64,000 bases of DNA from NCBI RefSeq assembly GCF_040718835.1, contig NZ_JBFEFG010000268.1, positions 558,001 to 622,000 of the forward strand, given 5' to 3'. The position numbers and the translations under genes were made by a program. Below are positions 1 through 7,560 of the stretch, piece after piece. The notes beneath the pieces were generated by a model. The model saw only the letters and a list, made by a program, of their open reading frames with translations. It had not been told where the DNA came from and did no database searches. This stretch comes from Bremerella sp. JC817 (GTDB taxonomy: Bacteria; Planctomycetota; Planctomycetia; Pirellulales; Pirellulaceae). Each line of letters opens with the position of its first letter. The stretch's first letter is position 1.

Positions 1-201
1 AAACCTGCCGGCTAATCGCTACAAGCGTTACCGTCGGAACGGCGACGTCCGGTCGAACTTCTCTCGAAAAATGAAAACTCGACGCTTCTTATCCATTTTC
101 GAGATAGGTTTAACCTTGAATTGATGTCGCAATGCTTGAACCGTGTCTCTTCGTTCAAGCTGACGCTCCCCCCTTGTTCCTCTTCCGACGGAGAATTCAT
201 C

Positions 202-495
202 GTGTACACGACCAATGAAGAAGCGTTCAATTATCTGTACGATCGGATGGGCATCCTCTGCGTACAAGTGATGGTAAGCGCGGTCCGCGCGTATGGAGCC
301 GACACCGGCAGCGTTCAAGTATTGACGCTTCTCAACGGTGGCGACGACTCTATCAGCAACCGAGACCAAAAGGCTCTCGTCGCCGCCATGCGCTACGTGG
401 AAGACAATCTCCCAGAATGGCAAGAAGAACGAATCATCTGTCTTCCTGATGGCCAACAACTGACGATCGACCCAGCACTGGTTCCTGACGATTAA
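202..495 (+). CDS. Small hypothetical protein, 97 aa
   Basis: I do not recognise the family. The frame is open from 121, but the GTG at 202 is preferred because CGGAG lies at 189-193, eight bases upstream, whereas the ATG at 121 has no visible Shine-Dalgarno. The product is acidic and soluble, with no signal peptide or membrane segment. It begins MYTTNEEAFNYLYDRMG and ends LDIDP-like with a Pro-Asp-Asp tail. The pattern of a central helix and alternating hydrophobics suggests a small alpha/beta fold. Nothing upstream to the window edge (1-201) looks coding, so it may be monocistronic. It is followed by a strong hairpin at 652-690. Confidence 0.6.
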   Translation: MYTTNEEAFNYLYDRMGILCVQVMVSAVRAYGADTGSVQVLTLLNGGDDSISNRDQKALVAAMRYVEDNLPEWQEERIICLPDGQQLTIDPALVPDD

Positions 496-651
496 TCCCT
501 CAGCCAGCCTTCGACGATCTTCTCCATAAGCTTGCCACACAAAGCACCAACAACCATCCAGAGACGATCGCTCCGCTCGCCACCGCCCAGGGACGAGGAA
601 TCCAGCTCGAAGCGCCGCCAATTACGTCCGCTTCGATAAGAAGTTAGAGCC

Positions 652-690
652 CCAACGGGGCGACGTGGAACCAACATGTCGCCCCGTTGG
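652..690 (+). terminator. Intrinsic terminator-like hairpin
   Basis: The arms at 652-664 and 678-690 are perfect 13-base inverted complements. Up to three more pairs can form inside the loop. The hairpin is followed by CGTTTCTT, a modest T-rich tail. It lies 160 bases after the small gene ending at 495 and before the promoter candidate at 749. Confidence 0.6.
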
Positions 691-748
691 CGTTTCTTGA
701 CCATCGATCGTCTCGCTTCGATCGATTCTTGGTCGCGCAGAAATTGTG

Positions 749-777
749 TTGACTCTGCCTTGCCTGTTTGGCATAAC
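749..777 (+). promoter_or_regulatory. Sigma-70-like promoter candidate
   Basis: TTGACT at 749-754 and CATAAC at 772-777 are separated by 17 bases. They sit about 60 bases upstream of the oxidoreductase ATG. The -35 matches 5/6 and the -10 matches 4/6 of the consensus. Confidence 0.35.
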
Positions 778-839
778 CTCAAGCTCCTGCCTGATCCCTC
801 CCTTCTTCCATCCTCAACACCCACACACGAGGCTCTCCG

Positions 840-2189
840 ATGACTGTCGCGCTCAATCGTCGTCAGGTTCTAAAACAATTCGCCGTCGCTGGTACCGCGA
901 TGGCTTTGCCGGCTGCTCAATATTCACGCGTCCTGGGTGCGAACGAACGCTTGCGTGTCGGCAGTGTCGGCACCGGTGGCAAAGGCTGGAGCGACTTGAA
1001 CGGCGTCGCTGCGAGCCCGGCGGTCGAAGTCACCGCGCTGTGCGATATCGATAGCTCGAAGAATTACCTCGGTCGCGCTGCCGAGAAGTATTCGTCTGCC
1101 AAAACCTATAGCGACTGGCGGAAGCTGCTTGATCAGTCCGACACGATCGATGGTCTGATCGTTTCGACGCCTGATTTCATGCACGCGCCGGTTTCTTTAG
1201 CCGCCATGCAGCTTGGCAAGCATGTCTTCTGTCAGAAACCGCTGACGCATACCGTCTTTGAATCGCGGCAGATGCAGTTGGCGGCGGATAAGTACAATGT
1301 CGCCACGCAGATGGGCAATCAGATCCAGTCGCACGCGTTCTATCGAACGGCCGTCGCGCTGGTTCACTCCGGCAAGATTGGCAAGGTAAAGGAAGTTCAC
1401 TCGTGGCAAGCAGGCACGCCAAGCTGGCCGCGCAACATCGATCGTCCTTCCGGCGCCGATCCGGTTCCGAAGCATGTGGCCTGGGATCTGTGGCAAGGGG
1501 TCGCGCCGCGTCGGCCTTATAAAGAAGGAATGTACCATCCATTCAACTGGCGCGGCTGGCAAGATTACGGTACCGGACAATTGGGCGACTTCGGTTGCCA
1601 TATCCTCGACCCGGTCTTTAAGTCGCTGGAACTAACCGCGCCGATGAAGGTGTATGCCGAAGCTCCTGAGTTGAAGCCAGAGACCTGGACTGAAAGTGCG
1701 ACGGTCAGTTACGCCTTCCCAGGCACCAGCCGCACGGCAGGCAAGTTGCTGCCGGTCACCTGGTACGACGGCGCCGGCGTGCGGCCACCTGCCGAAGTCA
1801 CCGCGCACCTTCCTTCCAGTTATAAGCTGCCCAATGCCGGCTCGGTGCTGGTCGGCGAGACGGGGACGCTAATCATCCCGCACGTCGCCGCGCCGGTGCT
1901 GTTCATGAATGGCGAGACCGAGCCAACCAAGATCGACGAAGTTGCTGCTGTCGATCACTACGTGCAGTGGGCCGACGCAGCCCGGGGCGAAGCGACCGCG
2001 ACGTCGTCGTTCGACTACTCCGGCCCGCTGACCGAGACCGTCTTGCTGGGCACCGTCGGCATTCGCTTCCCTCGGGAAATCTTGATTTGGGATGCCCCGA
2101 TGATGAAGTTCACCAATCTTCCAGAAGCGAATGCATATCTCACCAAGAGCTATGCCAAAGGCTGGGAGCCTGCGTGGGTGAGCGTCTAA
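840..2189 (+). CDS. Gfo/Idh/MocA-family oxidoreductase with twin-arginine leader
   Basis: Probable NAD(P)-dependent sugar or inositol dehydrogenase family member, 449 aa, which is the usual length. The N-terminus carries a Tat-type leader (NRRQVLKQFAVAG, then an Ala-rich stretch), so export in folded form is likely. The Rossmann glycine motif VGTGGKG follows near residue 43. The conserved Lys-Pro motif is present as FCQKPLTH near residue 130, with Gln in place of the common Glu; I recall this variant as typical of planctomycete members. Substrate cannot be told from sequence. ACGAGG upstream supports the ATG at 840. The stop overlaps that of the convergent AraC gene by four bases. Confidence 0.9.
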   Translation: MTVALNRRQVLKQFAVAGTAMALPAAQYSRVLGANERLRVGSVGTGGKGWSDLNGVAASPAVEVTALCDIDSSKNYLGRAAEKYSSAKTYSDWRKLLDQSDTIDGLIVSTPDFMHAPVSLAAMQLGKHVFCQKPLTHTVFESRQMQLAADKYNVATQMGNQIQSHAFYRTAVALVHSGKIGKVKEVHSWQAGTPSWPRNIDRPSGADPVPKHVAWDLWQGVAPRRPYKEGMYHPFNWRGWQDYGTGQLGDFGCHILDPVFKSLELTAPMKVYAEAPELKPETWTESATVSYAFPGTSRTAGKLLPVTWYDGAGVRPPAEVTAHLPSSYKLPNAGSVLVGETGTLIIPHVAAPVLFMNGETEPTKIDEVAAVDHYVQWADAARGEATATSSFDYSGPLTETVLLGTVGIRFPREILIWDAPMMKFTNLPEANAYLTKSYAKGWEPAWVSV

Positions 2190-3094
2190 CGCGTCATGCC
2201 ACTAGTCGGGTCGGTCCGAAACTGAGCCGGTGTTACGCCATAGCGTTTACGAAAAGCAGACGTAAACGCCGAGATCGATCCGTAGCCTGATTGCCGGGAA
2301 ACGGCTTTCAGGCCGAGCGATGTTTGTAGAAGGTCGGTCGCGATTCGCATGCGGATTGAAGTCAGCACATCCATCGGCGATTGCCCGACCACTTCGCGAA
2401 ACCGTCGGGCAAAGGTCGAACGTGCCATGCAGCCAACCGACGCTAACTTCTCGACCGTCCAAGGGTACTCCGGCTCCGAAAGCATCGCCAGTAAGACCGG
2501 CGCCAGGTCGTCATCTTGTAGGGCACCAATCCAGCCAACTGATTCGACCGGCAACGCTTGCAGTCGTTCGCGGATGACTTCCATCACCACGACCGACAGC
2601 ATCAAGTTCACCACCGCGATACCGCCGGTTCGTTCCACCAGCAAGTCATCGGTCACCAGCGGCAGTACCTGAGTCAGCAGCGAAGTCGGTCCTTCGGCAT
2701 GCGCCCGATGCAGCGGCGGTACGCCAGCCAACAAAGGTGCCAGATCTCCGCCGCTCGATTGAATCGTTCCCGACACGACGCGACAAGGCTGCGCTTCGGC
2801 TCGTAAGATTCGGTGGACCGGGCGAAAGATCAGGACGAAGTCGCCAGCTTCGGCGCTCAGTGGGCCGTCATCGGTTCCTTCGATCTGACATCGACCTTCC
2901 AGCACGTAGTGGAACGACGCCTCGCGCGGATGCCATTGCCACGACTGCGTTGCCGTCAGAGGCAACACGTGCGTCAACATGCAGGCCGGCTTCAAGTGAG
3001 ATAGCAGCGAAGCCGTCGGATCGGCATCGACACGCAGCGAACTGCCGCATGCCGTCTCGCCGGTTTCGAACTCCGTCGGTTGCAGATTCCCCAT
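2186..3094 (-). CDS. AraC-family transcriptional regulator with N-terminal cupin domain
   Basis: A 302-aa regulator. The N-terminal half has the cupin_6 pattern (WHPREASFHYVLEGRC near residue 55), found in AraC proteins that regulate oxidoreductases or efflux. The C-terminal half is an AraC double helix-turn-helix with SVGCMARSTFARRFREVVG and GYGSISAFTSAFRKRYGVTP. The frame is open to a TTG at 3181, but the ATG at 3094 starts where the family does; GAGG lies about 14 bases upstream, which is loose. The gene converges tail-to-tail with the oxidoreductase. Its target is not evident. Confidence 0.85.
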   Translation of the reverse strand: MGNLQPTEFETGETACGSSLRVDADPTASLLSHLKPACMLTHVLPLTATQSWQWHPREASFHYVLEGRCQIEGTDDGPLSAEAGDFVLIFRPVHRILRAEAQPCRVVSGTIQSSGGDLAPLLAGVPPLHRAHAEGPTSLLTQVLPLVTDDLLVERTGGIAVVNLMLSVVVMEVIRERLQALPVESVGWIGALQDDDLAPVLLAMLSEPEYPWTVEKLASVGCMARSTFARRFREVVGQSPMDVLTSIRMRIATDLLQTSLGLKAVSRQSGYGSISAFTSAFRKRYGVTPAQFRTDPTSGMTR

Positions 3095-3254
3095 TGCTTC
3101 GCCAACTGCCTCTTTCCGTGCCAGAAACGTACCAGCGCATGTCCATTGCCCAATGCGAGATTGCCGGGGAAAGGGTGCCAACTTTTTTCAGATTTGTGCT
3201 CGCCAAGCCAGAACTGGCCAGCTTTCACGGTAAATTAGAATGCCGCTGCAACCG

Positions 3255-5666
3255 TTATTCACTGGATGCAGCAGGCGCGACCGCTCTTTCGGCGGCACGC
3301 AGCATCTCTTCCGCTTCAACTTCGATCAATCGCAAACGGACGTCTTCCTGGGGTACCGTTCCTTCGATTACCGTGCGTGCCTGGCGATACCAGATGTACG
3401 CCTCCAGAAAATCGAACCAAGGCGCGGAAGTCGACGTGGACGAGACACTCATTTCGTCCATCCACTGATCAAGCCAGACCTTCGTCTCGGCCAGGTAGAG
3501 TTCGGCCTGCTCGTCATTCCCTTGTTGATGCATTACCAAGGCAAGGGCAGCCGTACTGGTCGCAGCGATCGGGCCTGCTTCGTTGGAAGACCGTGCTTGC
3601 GACAACAACTCGATCGCCCGCTTCGTGTCGCCGGCGCGATAGTTCGCCACACCGGCCGCGTAAATCTCGGCCGCTTCCATGATGCCATGCTTGCCAGGAG
3701 GTCCTCCGCCGGGGCCACCATTGGGGCCGTCGTCGCGGAACGGATTCATCGGACCAGGACGACCACCCAGGATCGGAGGCATCCGATCGCTGCCAGGCCT
3801 TGGACCGCGATCAGGTCGTCCATCCTTGTGATACAGCTGCGATTCCATCCGCAACGCCAGCGACTTGAAGTCCTGCTCGTTGCCTGGCTTGATGCAGATG
3901 CCGCGGACGATCATGGTGATCTGCGGGGGATCGTCGGTGACTTCGAGTTGGCTACGAAGCTTCTGACAGACATCGTCATAAGCATCGATCTGCCCGGCGA
4001 AGTAGGTCAACTGCGGCACGCCCCACCACGCAGGATTGTTGGCGGTGGCCCCCAGTTCCAAAGCCTTCGCGTAATCTTTCGCGGCCTGATCCCAGCCACC
4101 AAGTTGTGCCAATAAGGCTCCCCGTCCCGACAACGTCAGGAAGTGATTGGGCTGCAAGTTGGCCGCTTTGGTGTACTGTTCGAGCGCCAATTGCCATCGC
4201 TGCTCGTCGGCATTCGCGCGAGCACTATCGAGCAGCACGTTCGCTTCTTTCAAGTGCTCGATCGATTCGATCTCTTTGAGATGCAGCTCTTGCGTCTCTT
4301 GCTGGGCGATGGTGGCTCGAATGGCCTGCCAGGTACTGAAGATCGTTCCCGTCACCAGCGAAAGCAGCACGATCACTGTTGCCAGGAACATCGTCTTGTT
4401 GCGCCGCGCGAATCGCGTGAAGCGATACCAACTGGAAGGAGGCCGGGCAACGACCGGCTGCTGATCGAGAAACCGCTGAACGTCGCGAGCCAGATCGGCG
4501 GCCGTTTCATATCGGCGTCGACGATCTTTCTCGAGCGACTTCATCACAATCCAGTCGAGGTCACCTTTCAGCTCCGTTGCCAGGTGCCGTGGATTGACTT
4601 GCCGCGCGACCGGTTTGGTGGTGTCGAGTCGCGTTGTTCCGGTTAGCCTCGCGCTGGGACGTGGCGGATCTTCTTCGCGGATCATCCGGCGCATTTCATC
4701 GAAAGAGGCCGTCTGCAAGCGATGCTGATCGAACGGTGTCTGCTCCGTCAGCAGTTCGTACAGAAGCACGCCAAGCGAATAGATATCGCTGCGAGTATCG
4801 ACGTCCAGCGAGTTCATTTCCGCTTGCTCTGGACTCATGTACATCGGCGTCCCAATCATCTGGGCGAACCGTGTATAGATGGTCCGTTCGGTCAGAGGCT
4901 CGTTCAGCGCCTTGGCCACACCAAAGTCGATCACCTTCACCACCGCATCGGCATCGTGCAGCGTGACCAGCACGTTCGATGGCTTCAAGTCGCGGTGAAT
5001 GATCCCTTTTTGATGGGCATGCTGCACCGCATGGCACACATCGAGAAACAGCTTTAATCGCTGCTGGACGGTCTGATCGTGGTCGCGGCAGAACTTCGTG
5101 ATATGAACGCCGCGGACCAGCTCCATCACGAAGTAAGGCTGGCCTGAGGCAGTCGTGCCGCCGTCGAAAATCCGGGCGATGTTCGGGTGATCCATCATCG
5201 CGAGCGCCTGCCGTTCCGCCTCAAAACGGGCGATCGCGTCGGACGAAAGGGCCGTCGCTTTCAGCAGCTTGATCGCTACGCGGCGTTTAACCGGCTGCTG
5301 CTGCTGGGCGACATAGACCTGGCCGAAGCCACCTTCCCCCAGCTTTTCGAGCAGGACGTAGTTGCCGATGAACTCGCCACCGTCGATCGTGTCGGGAATG
5401 ACATTCCCGACCGAGTCACGCCCCCAGGTCGCATTCATGGCGATCGCTTCCGCCGCTGATTTCACTTGCCCTTGCAGAGCCATCCGGGAAGGTGTTTGCT
5501 GATCGAGCACATTCACGCTGCGGTCGTGGGCGGATAACAGATCGGCCACCGCCGCTTGCAACTGGCGATCGTCGCCACACTCTTCCGCAACATACGCATC
5601 GCGCTGCGGCCCCATCGGCAGATCAAGTGCCGAGAGAAAGATCGATTTTTCGCGATCGAACGACAT
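3255..5666 (-). CDS. Membrane-anchored serine/threonine protein kinase with C-terminal TPR-like region
   Basis: An 803-aa Hanks-type kinase. From the chosen ATG, the glycine loop GEGGFG is at 110-115, the ATP-binding Lys in VAIKLL at 133, HRDLKPSN at 224-231 (catalytic Asp 226) and DFG at 247-249, so all catalytic residues are present. A single membrane span at about 427-445 follows. The outer part has TPR-like helices (LALEQYTKAANLQPN) and a Pro/Gly-rich linker near residues 650-680. The ATG at 5666 is chosen over the upstream one at 5732 because GGGGCTCC precedes it. The ECF sigma gene lies just upstream on the same strand, so the two are probably functionally coupled. Confidence 0.92.
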   Translation of the reverse strand: MSFDREKSIFLSALDLPMGPQRDAYVAEECGDDRQLQAAVADLLSAHDRSVNVLDQQTPSRMALQGQVKSAAEAIAMNATWGRDSVGNVIPDTIDGGEFIGNYVLLEKLGEGGFGQVYVAQQQQPVKRRVAIKLLKATALSSDAIARFEAERQALAMMDHPNIARIFDGGTTASGQPYFVMELVRGVHITKFCRDHDQTVQQRLKLFLDVCHAVQHAHQKGIIHRDLKPSNVLVTLHDADAVVKVIDFGVAKALNEPLTERTIYTRFAQMIGTPMYMSPEQAEMNSLDVDTRSDIYSLGVLLYELLTEQTPFDQHRLQTASFDEMRRMIREEDPPRPSARLTGTTRLDTTKPVARQVNPRHLATELKGDLDWIVMKSLEKDRRRRYETAADLARDVQRFLDQQPVVARPPSSWYRFTRFARRNKTMFLATVIVLLSLVTGTIFSTWQAIRATIAQQETQELHLKEIESIEHLKEANVLLDSARANADEQRWQLALEQYTKAANLQPNHFLTLSGRGALLAQLGGWDQAAKDYAKALELGATANNPAWWGVPQLTYFAGQIDAYDDVCQKLRSQLEVTDDPPQITMIVRGICIKPGNEQDFKSLALRMESQLYHKDGRPDRGPRPGSDRMPPILGGRPGPMNPFRDDGPNGGPGGGPPGKHGIMEAAEIYAAGVANYRAGDTKRAIELLSQARSSNEAGPIAATSTAALALVMHQQGNDEQAELYLAETKVWLDQWMDEMSVSSTSTSAPWFDFLEAYIWYRQARTVIEGTVPQEDVRLRLIEVEAEEMLRAAERAVAPAASSE

Positions 5667-5780
5667 GGAGCCCCGGTGACAAACAGAACGTGCGGTATCC
5701 CTACTGTAAGGATATGCGAATTCTTGCGGCAAAAGGTGACAGATATTTCCTGCAGCGCGGGTTCTTCGTCGTTGGAACCG

Positions 5781-6341
5781 CTATTTTCGCTCGATCTCGC
5801 GCTGCAGCCAGGCCCGGGCAAAGCTCCAGTAACGTTTTGCCGTCCTTCCCGAGATACCCATCGACTGGGCTGCTTCTTCCACCGTGAGCCCGCTGAAATA
5901 CCGCAGCATTACGAGCCGATAAGATTCGGGATCGGACGCTTGCAGCTTGGTGAGGGCCTCGTCCAGTGCCAGCAGCGAATCGTTGTCGTTGCGGTCGGCA
6001 GAGATCAAATCGTCGGGCAATTCGACGATGGTGTGCTCGCCACCATGCTTGAGACTGGCTCGGCGACGGGCTTCTTCAATCAGAATACGTCGCATCGCTT
6101 CGGCTGCCGCGGCAAAGAAGTGCCCGCGATTTTCCCAACTGCCACCGTTGCCCACCAGTCGCAAATAGGCCTCGTGAACCAGGGCGGTGGGCTGCAGCGT
6201 GTGGTCGACCACTTCCTGCACCATCTTGGCGGATGCGAGTTTCCGCAATTCTTCGTAAACCAGCGGCAGCAACTGCTCGGAAGCGTGCGCATCGCCTCGC
6301 TCGAGGGCTCCTAGAATCTGGGTTACATCCGATTGGGTCAC
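5781..6341 (-). CDS. ECF RNA polymerase sigma factor (planctomycete/acidobacterial type)
   Basis: A 186-aa ECF sigma factor. Region 2 includes LVHEAYLRLVG and NRGHFFAAAAEAMRRILIEE, the signature of the TIGR02999-type group common in Planctomycetes. Region 4 includes LRYFSGLTVEEAAQSMGISG, its helix-turn-helix. The frame is open to 6374, but the GTG at 6341 has AAGGG upstream and fits the usual start of the family. No anti-sigma gene is visible. The kinase gene directly downstream suggests regulation through phosphorylation, which is an inference from such pairs. Confidence 0.9.
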   Translation of the reverse strand: MTQSDVTQILGALERGDAHASEQLLPLVYEELRKLASAKMVQEVVDHTLQPTALVHEAYLRLVGNGGSWENRGHFFAAAAEAMRRILIEEARRRASLKHGGEHTIVELPDDLISADRNDNDSLLALDEALTKLQASDPESYRLVMLRYFSGLTVEEAAQSMGISGRTAKRYWSFARAWLQREIERK

Positions 6342-6635
6342 AAAATTTCCCTTCGAATCGCTGCCGAAAAACAAGCCAATAATCCAATTGCCCCCGCGAA
6401 AACGGGAGCAGCTGTTTCCGCGAGGTCTATTGTCAGTCTAGCAGAAGCTAGAACTTTTGCGTTGGTTTCCGGAAGCACACCGGTATGCAGGCGGCCTTCA
6501 CTTGCCTTGGAACCACCGGTTATGCCAATGCCTGACGGGTGCGTGTGACTACTCCCCAAGCGCGGACGAGTACCGCCAACCATTGACATAGCCTGTGGCT
6601 CGAAGGCCGGCAGAGCCTTGCAAGCCGGTGGAGAA

Positions 6636-7184
6636 CTACGCTTCTTCGTCGACGCCCAGAAGTCCCGAGACAAGCAACTCGGAGATCTTGTTCACCGCGT
6701 CCGAGTCTTCACTTTCGGCCAGCTCGTCCAGCAGCGTCTGCAGCGTTTCGATCAGGCTCGATTCTTCCGTTTCTTCGGTGCTTTCGCTACCGCCAGCTTC
6801 GGGTGGAACTCCGCCTGGAGGGGGTCCACCGGCACGCGGTCCGCCTGGGGGAGGTCCGCCCCCAGGAGGCCCGAGGCGTTCCGAAAGTTGATCGGCATCG
6901 AGTCCATATTCTTCGAACACCGTGGCGATGGTGTCTTTGACGGTCGACGGATCCGGACGGCCTTCGCTCGACTCGAACAGTTCTGCCAACGCGTCCTGAA
7001 CATCCTGTTCCAGCGATGCTTCTTCTTCGGCGGTCAGCCCTTCCGATTCCGCGATGCTGGCCAGATCGGACTTCAGCCCTGGCGGAAGTTGGCCGGTTGG
7101 TGCAGGCCCACGACCGCCGGCCGCGCCTTGCGATTGCTGCAAGTTATAAACACTGGCCGCGCTGGTGCTTTGAATGGATGTCAT
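6636..7184 (-). CDS. Gly/Pro-rich acidic protein of unknown function, 182 aa
   Basis: I do not recognise a family. Two acidic helical segments (SEGLTAEEEASLEQDVQDAL near 48 and the C-terminal SLIETLQTLLDELAESEDS) flank a low-complexity Gly/Pro stretch at about residues 105-130. There is no clear signal peptide; the N-terminus is Ser/Thr-rich (MTSIQSTSAASVYN). The Gly/Pro composition echoes the linkers of the neighbouring propeller protein at 7561. Codon use matches real genes here. It lies divergent from that propeller gene. Confidence 0.65.
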   Translation of the reverse strand: MTSIQSTSAASVYNLQQSQGAAGGRGPAPTGQLPPGLKSDLASIAESEGLTAEEEASLEQDVQDALAELFESSEGRPDPSTVKDTIATVFEEYGLDADQLSERLGPPGGGPPPGGPRAGGPPPGGVPPEAGGSESTEETEESSLIETLQTLLDELAESEDSDAVNKISELLVSGLLGVDEEA

Positions 7185-7560
7185 CGGTCTGCCTCGCCCA
7201 TTTGGAGTTAACGAAGGGGAAACCGCGCTTTCCGGTCGGACAGCTCCCCGAAACAGAACTGGCTGTGGGCGTCGCTATGGTTCGCTTCCTGCGAAAGGCT
7301 TTTGGCGTCCACGTTTACTTTCTGTCTTTAAAGATCGGTCATCGATCCGCGCTCGACGATGCGATTGCGTCTCAAAATGGTGCCGATGCGTCTCAAACAA
7401 GCGTTTTCGGCGATCGCAGGGGCCTGGAACCGCTCCTGAAATTTTGCTGTCACCCTCGCCAAGACTTTTTCGCATTGGTGGGTAGCAGACCTTTTCCGCC
7501 ACTGTTTTCAAGTGTAATTCGGATTCGCTCTTCACCATCCGAAACGGAGATACATCGTCG
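7185..7560. other. Intergenic region between divergent genes
   Basis: These 376 bases separate the Gly/Pro-rich gene from the propeller gene. I see no gene, repeat or hairpin beyond the ribosome-binding site ACGGAG just before 7561. It presumably holds both divergent promoters. Confidence 0.4.

Larger units (their letters stand above)
496..839. other. Intergenic region holding a terminator-like hairpin and a promoter candidate
   Basis: No convincing gene is present in these 344 bases. They hold a long hairpin (652-690) and a sigma-70-like promoter candidate (749-777) in front of the oxidoreductase gene. Short frames here are on the opposite strand and have no ribosome-binding site. Confidence 0.5.

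Noticed and set aside
28-621. Minus-strand frame opposite the first small gene
   Set aside because: The plus-strand gene has a good ribosome-binding site and normal codon use; the minus frame has neither.
2737-3468. Plus-strand frame crossing the AraC and kinase ends
   Set aside because: Arg/Ser-rich shadow of two well-supported minus-strand genes.
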